NCBI GenBank assembly: GCA_051656645.1
Contig: JBOGCH010000001.1
Location: forward strand, 46,061-110,060
Reading direction: 5' to 3'
Source: JBOGCH01 sp051656645
GTDB taxonomy: Bacteria > Bacteroidota > Bacteroidia > Bacteroidales > Marinifilaceae
DNA: 64,000 nucleotides
Shown: positions 36,055 through 43,839 of the stretch, piece after piece
Layout of the letters: every line of letters starts with the position of its first letter
Position numbering within the stretch: position 1 is the first letter of the stretch
Made by a program: the position numbers and the translations under genes
Notes under the pieces: model-generated
Told to the model about the DNA's origin: nothing
The model's database searches: none
What the model saw: the letters and a program-made list of their open reading frames with translations, nothing else

Positions 36055-36362
36055 TGATTATTATCGTTTTATTTCAATGCAAATATTCAATCCTTATGTT
36101 ACGTCTGTGCTACATAGCCAATACAATTATATTTAAATATGATTAACATAATATGACACCTATGCGTGTTCTCAAACGTTTCCTTTGATTTTTTAGCAGA
36201 AAAACACATTCATCAGAATAACGACACACTCTTTTACATACTTTTGCCACCCGAAAAAATAAATCATTAAAAGCCGGGTTATGAAACAAACATCCGCTAA
36301 GGCAACAAATGGATATGTTTTACCTATGTGAGTTCCATTCCTAACGAAAAAAATTATTACGT
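36055..36362. other. Intergenic region TonB receptor / carbonic anhydrase
   Basis: A 308-bp divergent gap. A rightward TACTTTTG (36239-36246) matches the -7 consensus and would give the carbonic anhydrase gene a leader of about 110 nt. A palindromic core AAACGTTT lies near 36174. No RNA gene or riboswitch fold was recognised. Confidence 0.5.
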
Positions 36363-37073
36363 ATGAGAAAGGTAATTATTGGTGTAGCCACCGTATTAAC
36401 TCTGGCAGCCTGCGCAAACAAACAAAGCGCAATTCAAAACTCTGCATGTGCAGAAACACACGTTATCACCGCTGAGCACGTAGCCTCTAAGAGTCCTGAC
36501 GAGGTTATTGACCTGTTGAAGCAAGGAAACACAAATTTTACATTAAAAACTCCTTGTGAGCGCGACGCATTAGCGCAACTTGTTGAATCATCGCAAGTGG
36601 GACAATCTCCTCTTGCCATTGTTCTTTCATGTATCGACTCACGCGTTCCGGTTGAAACTATTTTCGACAAAGGATTAGGAGATCTTTTTGTGGCTCGAGT
36701 AGCTGGTAACATTGTTAGTCCTGACATGCTAGGTAGTATGGAATATGCATGTGAGCACTCTGGTTCAAAAGTAGTTGTTGTACTTGGTCATGAACAATGT
36801 GGTGCTGTCCATTCAGCCTGTGAGGGTGTACAAGCAGGCAATATGACACAAATGTTGGAGAAAATTCAACCTGCTATCGACAGTTGCAAATGCAACCATG
36901 AGGGAGCAGATCATGAAGTATTCCAAAAAGCAGTGGTACATAAAAACGTGGAACTGATGGTGGAACGCGTACGACAAGAAAGCGATATTCTTTGCCACCT
37001 GGAAAGCGAAGGTAAAATTAAAATTGTTGGCGCCGTATTTAGTTTAAAGACGGGTAAAGTAGAATTTATCTAA
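36363..37073 (+). CDS. Beta-class carbonic anhydrase, lipoprotein-anchored
   Basis: A 236-residue beta-carbonic anhydrase, interconverting CO2 and bicarbonate. Zinc ligands are Cys90 (SCIDSR), His143 and Cys146 (GHEQCG); the catalytic Asp92-Arg94 dyad is present. Unlike the usual cytoplasmic enzymes it has a signal with lipobox LAAC (Cys17), so it should sit in the periplasm or outer membrane. All catalytic residues are kept. It is followed by a bidirectional terminator. The export signal is the notable point: it suggests CO2/bicarbonate handling or pH control at the envelope. Confidence 0.92.
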   Translation: MRKVIIGVATVLTLAACANKQSAIQNSACAETHVITAEHVASKSPDEVIDLLKQGNTNFTLKTPCERDALAQLVESSQVGQSPLAIVLSCIDSRVPVETIFDKGLGDLFVARVAGNIVSPDMLGSMEYACEHSGSKVVVVLGHEQCGAVHSACEGVQAGNMTQMLEKIQPAIDSCKCNHEGADHEVFQKAVVHKNVELMVERVRQESDILCHLESEGKIKIVGAVFSLKTGKVEFI

Positions 37074-37082
37074 AAATAAAAG

Positions 37083-37118
37083 ATACCCTTGAATAGACGT
37101 TATTCAAGGGTATTTTTT
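37083..37118. terminator. Bidirectional terminator, carbonic anhydrase / DUF3810
   Basis: ATACCCTTGAATA and TATTCAAGGGTAT form a 13-bp perfect stem with a 5-nt loop, then a T-run. Confidence 0.88.
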
Positions 37119-38193
37119 ATTTTCTAGTTGACACTAATAACTGAACTACCTCTGAGTAGTTTGTTAAACCACTTGGTATATTATTTCCTTTTAAATAATA
37201 GTCATACAAATAATTTTGTACGGAGCCAATGGTTGGGGAGTACATGTCGTCCCAGTATTTATTGGTATAAAGTATTAAAGCCAATATCTGAGGCTGAACT
37301 TTGGTTATTACATGCTTATAATCCTCACGGCTCATCAACCTACGCGCATTACCTAAAACATGCGGCAAGAGACTCTGATAAGCGCAAAAACGTAGTGCAG
37401 GCACAGAGTCTGTAGCAAGAATCATAAATGCATAAAAATTGGCCTCAGCCTCGCTTGTAATTCCCACCAAATGTGCCATCTCATGTAAGTAGGTAAAAGG
37501 CACTTGATGTGCTAATAATTCGGGGTTTAAATGAGCTTCTGCAAAGAACGGACCGTAATACCCTAAAATACCCATACCGGCATAAGTACGGCCAAATAGC
37601 ATTTGTTTGGCTCTCGCTGTTGAAGGGAGTGAATCAATCACATATTGCTTACTCAATTGTTTATACCCTTCAATGGCACGATAATGCAATGCATCTGAGG
37701 CATAGTTATACTGAGCAATTATTTTCTCGGGCGAAACACTATCCGCACCTACTTCCATTTGAGCATAGGCCTGATTCATTTCCTCAACGTAATTATTTAC
37801 AAAGACGGCATAGCCGGCCGAGTCAGGGCGGTGAGGAACAAGAGCATTACGCTGAAAAAAATCAGATGAGAAGTAGTTTATTCCCCAACTCATTTCAAAG
37901 GCAACAAATATGGAAGTACACGTAATTAAAAGTATTAATAGCGCCGATTGACGTTGTCCCTTAAAAAAACGAACAATCTGCCACACAAGAAACACAACGG
38001 CTACAACAATAAACACATCGTAAATTGAAAAAGGAAACAATGCAGAGAATCTGTTTATACCTCGTACAATATATGGGTAAATTTGTAAATGATAAACATC
38101 CGCACAGTGCAAATTTCGTTTACATACCTGTAGTACAATTAACAGCAGAAACAATGCTCCGAGAATATAATATAGTCGTTTATGCTTAGCCAT
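37117..38193 (-). CDS. DUF3810 membrane metallopeptidase-like protein
   Basis: A 358-residue protein. Three hydrophobic segments fill the N-terminal 105 residues (about 8-24, 57-75, 83-100). The rest should face outside, with a zinc-peptidase-like site HEMAH at 237-241 and a downstream Glu in SEAEAN (248-252), the layout of gluzincins. It matches DUF3810, a Bacteroidota family. The function is unknown, but zinc ligands and glutamate are all present, so activity is plausible. Last gene of the nuclease-RmlD operon, 3 bp after the RmlD-like stop. Confidence 0.82.
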   Translation of the reverse strand: MAKHKRLYYILGALFLLLIVLQVCKRNLHCADVYHLQIYPYIVRGINRFSALFPFSIYDVFIVVAVVFLVWQIVRFFKGQRQSALLILLITCTSIFVAFEMSWGINYFSSDFFQRNALVPHRPDSAGYAVFVNNYVEEMNQAYAQMEVGADSVSPEKIIAQYNYASDALHYRAIEGYKQLSKQYVIDSLPSTARAKQMLFGRTYAGMGILGYYGPFFAEAHLNPELLAHQVPFTYLHEMAHLVGITSEAEANFYAFMILATDSVPALRFCAYQSLLPHVLGNARRLMSREDYKHVITKVQPQILALILYTNKYWDDMYSPTIGSVQNYLYDYYLKGNNIPSGLTNYSEVVQLLVSTRK

Positions 38194-38196
38194 AAC

Positions 38197-39078
38197 TTAC
38201 ACCATGAGTTGAAGTGACTCTACAAAAGAATGAGGTTCATAGCCTAAATCCCTACTTGCTTTGGCTATTGACATTCCGCTATATTGCGGGCGCGGTGTTG
38301 CCTCCTTCATCTCCTGCGTTGAAACCGGTTCAATCAATGTGCTGTCAAGATTCCAAAAATCAGCAACGCCATACGCAAGTTGTGCTATGCTCATTAACTC
38401 CTTTCCACAAATATGATATATTCCGCTCGCTTCATTTTTTAGTATACGCACAATTCCGTCAACCACATCGTTAACAAAAGTTGGTGTTCGGAATTGGTCA
38501 TTTACCACGCGAATGGTTTGTCCCGCCTGTAAACGTTGTTTTACTAACAATACAATATTAGAGTGTTGGCCGGCAAACACATTTCCATATACAACCTCAA
38601 CACGTATAACGGCCGCATTGGATAATTTGGACAATAAATACTTCTCACTTTCGTCCTTAGTAACACCATAAAAGTTTACAGGTCCGGTGGCGTCCTGCTC
38701 TGTATACAGTTCTTTCTTCAATCCATCAAACACAAAGTCTGTTGAAAGATGCAGCACTCGTACATTGTGAGCTTCGCTATAATCCGCCATTACTTTTACA
38801 GCATCCACATTAATAGCTGTCGCAATATCTTTGTTTTGTTCGCAAAAATCGGGCGAAGATACAGCCGCCGTATTAATAATTATATCTGGATTAATGTGAT
38901 GCAATAATTGCTCCATAGCCGTAATATTCTGCATATCGCATTGCATGAAAGTGTAGTTTGTACTCGGACAGATATCCGCATTTGCCGAAACTGCAAACAT
39001 TTCAAACTCATTGCATAGAGCTAATAATACACGGCGACCAATAAAGCCATTAGCACCCAATAGTAAAATCTTTTTCAT
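38197..39078 (-). CDS. dTDP-4-dehydrorhamnose reductase-like SDR (RmlD family)
   Basis: A 293-residue extended SDR. The NAD(P) motif is GANGFIG (8-14), the catalytic region has STDFVFDG, and YGVTK supplies the Tyr-Lys pair. RVVNDQFRTPTFVNDVVDGI and GIYHICGKE are typical of the RmlD substrate-binding family. RmlD makes dTDP-L-rhamnose, but no other rml genes are nearby, so this may act on another nucleotide sugar. It is in the middle of an operon with a secreted nuclease and a DUF3810 protein. Confidence 0.85.
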   Translation of the reverse strand: MKKILLLGANGFIGRRVLLALCNEFEMFAVSANADICPSTNYTFMQCDMQNITAMEQLLHHINPDIIINTAAVSSPDFCEQNKDIATAINVDAVKVMADYSEAHNVRVLHLSTDFVFDGLKKELYTEQDATGPVNFYGVTKDESEKYLLSKLSNAAVIRVEVVYGNVFAGQHSNIVLLVKQRLQAGQTIRVVNDQFRTPTFVNDVVDGIVRILKNEASGIYHICGKELMSIAQLAYGVADFWNLDSTLIEPVSTQEMKEATPRPQYSGMSIAKASRDLGYEPHSFVESLQLMV

Positions 39079-39096
39079 TACTTAATTATGTAGTTG

Positions 39097-39813
39097 TTAT
39101 CGTTTTGGTGTATATTTTATACTTTCAATTCTATTTTCCAGAGTGTCCGGTAGCTGGTAAAAAAAGTTTATACCTGTAAGTTGCTCAACAGAATCCACAG
39201 TGGTAATATAATCTAAGGCATTTGTCAACCCGTTTACATTAGGCACAAGGAAGGCTATCATCTCCTTGTTACGCGGGGCATATGCTATTTTATAATAATG
39301 ACCCGGCACCGTAACTCCATTCTTCCCAATTTTACCTTTATTATCTTTAAATACCGGTCCGGTAACAATATAAAGCGTATCTACCAATTGCTCACGGACA
39401 AATGCTTCTACTCTATTCCATACTCCACGATTAACCGATGGCAACTGGGGACTCATGTTAGACATATAGAACGTTTGGGTCATTGCCTCCACATTCTGTT
39501 TCATATCCCCCGCCGGGCATAAATGTCCCCTATCGTACCCACTATCCTTATAATCGGCAGGTGATGCCGAGCCAGTCTTTACTTTCGGATCCGCTTTAAA
39601 ACTTCCTGCACGTTTGGTATCACCATCAACATTTGCTCTAGTCAATATGTAATATACCCACTCCGGCTGTTCATGCTCTTCATTATAATCCAAAGTAAAA
39701 TAGTCATGCTTCACTATTTCCCCACGACTTTTAGGTCGAAATTGCGCACTAAGATTATTACCACACACCATTAATAGCATAATTGTCATTATGCTCCACA
39801 CGCTTCTATTCAT
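39097..39813 (-). CDS. Secreted DNA/RNA non-specific endonuclease
   Basis: A 238-residue nuclease of the NUC1/Serratia family with signal peptide (MTIMLLMVCGNNLSAQ). The His-Me motif DRGHLCPAGDM has DRGH at 94-97, with His97 the general base; the metal-binding Asn lies in FYMSNMSPQLPSVNRGVWNRVE. It degrades DNA and RNA outside the cytoplasm, for nutrient scavenging or clearing extracellular DNA. It begins a leftward operon. A palindromic promoter lies directly upstream. No immunity gene is visible, as expected for an exported enzyme. Confidence 0.93.
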   Translation of the reverse strand: MNRSVWSIMTIMLLMVCGNNLSAQFRPKSRGEIVKHDYFTLDYNEEHEQPEWVYYILTRANVDGDTKRAGSFKADPKVKTGSASPADYKDSGYDRGHLCPAGDMKQNVEAMTQTFYMSNMSPQLPSVNRGVWNRVEAFVREQLVDTLYIVTGPVFKDNKGKIGKNGVTVPGHYYKIAYAPRNKEMIAFLVPNVNGLTNALDYITTVDSVEQLTGINFFYQLPDTLENRIESIKYTPKR

Positions 39814-39827
39814 AGTCTTTTAGTTCT

Positions 39828-39850
39828 TTTATCTTTGTCAAAGATAAAAA
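39828..39850 (-). promoter_or_regulatory. Palindromic promoter element before the nuclease gene
   Basis: An 11-bp perfect inverted repeat (TTTTATCTTTG-T-CAAAGATAAAA) contains a full leftward -7 box TATCTTTG (39846-39839). TTG lies 22 nt further upstream (39871-39869). The symmetry may also bind a dimeric regulator. Confidence 0.55.
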
Positions 39851-39861
39851 AACGCAACATA

Positions 39862-40905
39862 TTAGAACCAATGTTTACGTTTAAAATACACTAACATTGA
39901 AATTGCTACAGTACATGTGGCCCCCATAAATATAAAAAAGGAGTATTTATCCTCTAGCCCAGGAATAAACACAAAGTTCATTCCATATATACCTGTTAAG
40001 AATGTCATAGGGATAAAAATCACAGAAATTACAGTTAACGTTTTCATTACCTGATTCATCCTATGCCCTTGTATTGAAAAGAAAAAGTTACTTGCACTCT
40101 CCAAACGCAACTCTAACTTATCACAGTTATCATTTATTTCTTGTGCCAAATAACGAAGTTCTCCAAAATACTTGATATGTCTATCTTGCACAAAAGGTAT
40201 TTCAACATTTCCATTGGCACGGGTTGTAAAATCCCGAATTGGAACAACCAACTTCTCTAAGGAAAAAATTTGACGTTTAGCCATCTCTATGGTACGGATA
40301 ACCTCCGGGTTAGGATCCTGATCCATATCAAACGACGCTACATCCTCTAACTGATCCTCAATATACTCAACCGACTTCTGATAATTAAACATTATTGCCT
40401 CTAAGAATAAGAACAATAAATAATCGGCGCTGTGCTCGCGAATACCGTCATTGTTTTTTCTTAACCGTTCGCGTATATGCTCAAAAAAATGTGCTTCCCT
40501 TTCTTGGAAAGATATTACATAATCTTTATGAATAATAAAGCTAATTTGTTCTATTAGCAGATTCTTTCTATCGGGTATTACGGATTTAACCACAAAGAAC
40601 CCATAATCGTTAATAAATTGCACCTTTGGATGCTGACCAACATCCACAATGTCCTGTACAATCATTCTGTGAATACGCAATTTTTGACAAATATGCTTTA
40701 TTAATATTCCATCGTGAATTCCATATACATTTAACCAAGATACATATCCCGGCCTGAAACCCATGAAATTAGCAAGATCTATATTCTTTTGTTCGTAGAA
40801 ATCTTCATTATTAAACTCTATTAGTTGTATCTCAGGCATCTCCATGTGCCTTTTTCCTGTAAACTCAGGCGTTGTCGCATCAATATTGTTTCTGTTACGT
40901 CTCAT
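39862..40905 (-). CDS. corA: CorA-type magnesium/cobalt transporter
   Basis: A 347-residue CorA, a pentameric Mg2+ channel. The long cytoplasmic N-terminal domain is followed by a helix and two C-terminal transmembrane helices. The signature YGMN sits after the first (TFLTGIYGMNFVFIPG), and a basic end KRKHWF closes the protein. It has its own promoter and no obvious terminator before the nuclease promoter 15 bp downstream. Confidence 0.95.
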   Translation of the reverse strand: MRRNRNNIDATTPEFTGKRHMEMPEIQLIEFNNEDFYEQKNIDLANFMGFRPGYVSWLNVYGIHDGILIKHICQKLRIHRMIVQDIVDVGQHPKVQFINDYGFFVVKSVIPDRKNLLIEQISFIIHKDYVISFQEREAHFFEHIRERLRKNNDGIREHSADYLLFLFLEAIMFNYQKSVEYIEDQLEDVASFDMDQDPNPEVIRTIEMAKRQIFSLEKLVVPIRDFTTRANGNVEIPFVQDRHIKYFGELRYLAQEINDNCDKLELRLESASNFFFSIQGHRMNQVMKTLTVISVIFIPMTFLTGIYGMNFVFIPGLEDKYSFFIFMGATCTVAISMLVYFKRKHWF

Positions 40906-40937
40906 AACTTATATCTATGGTTGTGCACTATTATTAC

Positions 40938-40945
40938 CAAACGTA
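40938..40945 (-). promoter_or_regulatory. corA: -7 box of corA
   Basis: Reads TACGTTTG on the minus strand, 33 bp before the ATG. A TTG at 40971-40969 could be the -33 element with a 23-nt spacer. Confidence 0.55.
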
Positions 40946-41147
40946 ATTCTTCGCATAAAGTTTTATAGCAACAATAAAACAGCCGTCTAGCTAAAAAGGC
41001 TCTGCTTAAAATACACGTTTTTAAAATTTTCTAACATTCAATGTCGTACATATTTCTCCATATAACAACATCACAGTAGTCCATACAAAACTATTAATTT
41101 TATAAATGAATAGTAGTTATTAACGGTAAACTATGCTCAATAATAAT

Positions 41148-41155
41148 TACTTTTG
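41148..41155 (+). promoter_or_regulatory. mtaB: -7 box of mtaB
   Basis: TACTTTTG, a full TAnnTTTG match, 33 bp before the ATG at 41188. No clear -33 box. Confidence 0.5.
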
Positions 41156-41187
41156 TATGTTTTATTTGAGAATAGAGAATAGAAGCA

Positions 41188-42477
41188 ATGAATTTACAAG
41201 GAAAACGAGTAGCATATATAACTTTGGGATGTAAACTGAATTTCTCAGAAACATCAACCATAAAGAACTCCATTGAAGAAGAAGGCGCTTTAACTGTAGC
41301 CGAGAAGGAGGGAGCAGACATTTTTGTTATCAACACTTGCAGTGTAACAGACATAGCAGAGAAAAAAGGGCGTCAAATTATACGCAAAATTATAAATAGA
41401 AACCCTGATGCTTTTGTCGTCGTAGTAGGATGTTATGCCCAACTACGCGCCAAAGAACTAATGGCTATAGAAGGCGTTGGCTTAGTGTTAGGTGCAAATG
41501 AGAAATTTAGTGTTAGTCACTATCTTAAACACATGGAAGGTAGAGAAAAAGAAGAGCCACACTCTTGCGATATCTTTAAAATTGCAAACTTCGATCTTGC
41601 CTACTCATTTGGCGACCGTACACGTTGCTTTTTAAAAATTCAAGATGGATGCGATTATTTCTGCACCTATTGTACAATTCCATTTGCAAGAGGAAAAAGT
41701 CGTAGCGCTACAATAGACCAAATTGTAACAACCGTAAAAGATGTTGCCGCAAAAGGTGTAAAGGAAATTATCCTTACTGGTGTGAATACCGGTGACTTTG
41801 GTCGAGAAACGGGCGAAACATTTATGGACCTACTGAAACGATTAGATGAAATGTCCGAGATGGAGCGTTTTAGAGTTTCAAGTATAGAGCCCAACCTATT
41901 AACTGATGAAATAATTGAATTTATTGCAAATTCAAAACGTTTCATGCCCCATTTCCACATACCACTTCAGAGTGGAAGCAATGAAGTGCTTAAACTAATG
42001 CGCAGAAGATATGATCGTGAGTTATTTGCTCAGAAAGTAGCCACCATTCACAAATATATTCCAGATGCATTTATCGGGGTTGACGTAATTGCCGGGATGC
42101 GCGGAGAAACAGTGGAGATGTTTGAAGACTCGCTAAAATTTATTGCCAGTCTCAACATATCGCAACTACATGTATTCCCCTACTCCGAACGCCAAGGAAC
42201 AAAGGCACTAGAAATACCGCATGTTGTTTCCCAGGAGGAAAAACACCGTAGAGTAAATGAAATAATGGCCCTATCGGAACAAAAGCTAAGGTCATTCTAT
42301 GAAAGTTTTATAGGGACCACACGTCCCGTTTTATTTGAGGACAACAACCACGGCGGCGAAATGTTTGGGTTTACCGACAATTATATAAAAATTGCCGTAC
42401 CACATAATGCCGAAATGGTAAATACCATCCATAGTGTAACATTGTCCACGGAGAACGTAAAATTAGAGACGCTATAA
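41188..42477 (+). CDS. mtaB: tRNA t6A37 C2-methylthiotransferase MtaB
   Basis: A 429-residue radical-SAM methylthiotransferase that makes ms2t6A37 in tRNAs reading ANN codons. The N-terminal domain has three Cys for the auxiliary cluster (TLGCKLN, TCSVTDIAEKKGRQ, GCYAQL). The radical-SAM cluster is Cys155/159/162 (CDYFCTYC). A C-terminal TRAM-like domain is present. ITLGCKLNFSETSTI and NTCSVTDIAEKKGRQ point to MtaB over MiaB or RimO. It stands alone with a promoter and a long hairpin after it. Confidence 0.93.
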   Translation: MNLQGKRVAYITLGCKLNFSETSTIKNSIEEEGALTVAEKEGADIFVINTCSVTDIAEKKGRQIIRKIINRNPDAFVVVVGCYAQLRAKELMAIEGVGLVLGANEKFSVSHYLKHMEGREKEEPHSCDIFKIANFDLAYSFGDRTRCFLKIQDGCDYFCTYCTIPFARGKSRSATIDQIVTTVKDVAAKGVKEIILTGVNTGDFGRETGETFMDLLKRLDEMSEMERFRVSSIEPNLLTDEIIEFIANSKRFMPHFHIPLQSGSNEVLKLMRRRYDRELFAQKVATIHKYIPDAFIGVDVIAGMRGETVEMFEDSLKFIASLNISQLHVFPYSERQGTKALEIPHVVSQEEKHRRVNEIMALSEQKLRSFYESFIGTTRPVLFEDNNHGGEMFGFTDNYIKIAVPHNAEMVNTIHSVTLSTENVKLETL

Positions 42478-42490
42478 GATTTAAAATACA

Positions 42491-42532
42491 AATTAGTGCC
42501 GATGCCTCATCTATTAGGCATCGGCACTAATT
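42491..42532 (+). terminator. Hairpin after mtaB
   Basis: A 17-bp perfect stem (AATTAGTGCCGATGCCT with its complement) and an 8-nt loop. No T-run follows, so termination efficiency is uncertain. Confidence 0.65.
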
Positions 42533-42550
42533 AGGAAACTTACAAAACTC

Positions 42551-43573
42551 ATGAAAATATTAATAACAGGAACTGCCGGTTTTATTGGATATCATTTGGT
42601 GAAACTTCTTGCACCTGCAGGGCATGAAATTGTTGGGATAGATTCCATTAACAACTATTATGACGTGAACCTAAAATATCAACGTCTGCAAGAATGTGGA
42701 ATTGATACGGACAAGATGGTAGAACATGCTACGACATCATCCATTTGGAGTAATTACCGCTTTGTACGCATGGATTTATGCGATAAAGAGCAGTTGGACA
42801 AATTGTTTGCTGCCGAACAATTTGATTGCGTTGTAAATTTAGCGGCACAGGCCGGTGTTAGATATAGTTTAACAAATCCGGATTCTTACATTGCAAGTAA
42901 TGTAACCGGTTTTATGAATATTCTTGAAGCAGTACGACACAATGGCGTCAAGAAACTAGTTTACGCCTCATCATCGAGCGTATATGGAAACAACACTCCC
43001 GCTCCTTTTAAAGAGAGTAGCGTTGTGGACTCGCCAGTAAGCATCTATGCTGCTACAAAGAAAAGCAACGAGTTAATGGCATTTACCTACTCTCACTTGT
43101 ATGGAGTGGAAACTATTGGATTACGCTTTTTCACGGTATATGGTCCTAGCGGACGTCCGGACATGGCACCAATGCTTTTTGCAAATGCCATTAGAGAAAA
43201 CCAAACAATGAAAATATTCAATAACGGTAATTTATCGCGCGACTTTACTTACGTGGGCGATATAGTTCGCGGAGTTGAGCAAATTATAGTTAGCAAAAAT
43301 ATTCACTACAAGGAGGACACAACCGTACCCGCCACTGTTTACAACATTGGACATGGTTCGCCTGTGCAACTTATGGAATTTGTTGAAACCATTGAAAAAT
43401 ATATGGGCAAAGAGCTGCAGAAAGAATATGTTGAAATGCAACCCGGCGACGTATATCAAACATGGGCAGACACTACCCGCCTAGAACGGGATTTCCAATA
43501 TAAAGCAACAACCTCTCTCAATGACGGGATTATGGAATTCATAAAGTGGTTTAAGAGCTATTACAGTATATAA
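42551..43573 (+). CDS. NAD-dependent epimerase, UDP-glucuronate 4-epimerase-like
   Basis: A 340-residue extended SDR. The NAD motif is GTAGFIG (7-13), YASSSSVYG provides the catalytic Ser region, and YAATKK the Tyr-Lys pair. GIDSINNYYDVNLKYQRL and FFTVYGPSGRPDMAPMLFANAI are typical of UDP-glucuronate 4-epimerases, which make UDP-galacturonate for surface polysaccharides. It lies alone between two hairpins and not in a capsule cluster. The exact sugar is an inference from the closest-looking family. Confidence 0.88.
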   Translation: MKILITGTAGFIGYHLVKLLAPAGHEIVGIDSINNYYDVNLKYQRLQECGIDTDKMVEHATTSSIWSNYRFVRMDLCDKEQLDKLFAAEQFDCVVNLAAQAGVRYSLTNPDSYIASNVTGFMNILEAVRHNGVKKLVYASSSSVYGNNTPAPFKESSVVDSPVSIYAATKKSNELMAFTYSHLYGVETIGLRFFTVYGPSGRPDMAPMLFANAIRENQTMKIFNNGNLSRDFTYVGDIVRGVEQIIVSKNIHYKEDTTVPATVYNIGHGSPVQLMEFVETIEKYMGKELQKEYVEMQPGDVYQTWADTTRLERDFQYKATTSLNDGIMEFIKWFKSYYSI

Positions 43574-43577
43574 AATT

Positions 43578-43612
43578 AAAGTTCGGTAGTATTTACCGAA
43601 CTTTTGTTTTTT
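43578..43612 (+). terminator. Terminator after the epimerase gene
   Basis: AAAGTTCGGTA and TACCGAACTTT form an 11-bp stem with a 5-nt loop, followed by a T-run. Confidence 0.88.
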
Positions 43613-43839
43613 AAACAATCTCAAACGTGTGTGCATACATTGATTACTATTGTTTACATTAATTGCTAATTATTTGATTAAGAATATAAATTAATCACAA
43701 CAGCCTGTATATTTAGAATTTGTTGCGTTTTAACATTTCATTTTTTTTAGTATCATTGTACCAGATATGCTTTAAGAGGTGTCTTAATGTGTGCAAGTGG
43801 ATGAGAATTAAATACAAATACACAATTAACTATTTATTT

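Noticed and set aside
43720..43839. 40-codon N-terminal extension of the hexosaminidase
   Set aside because: It would bury the lipoprotein signal; the ATG at 43840 gives a standard lipobox.
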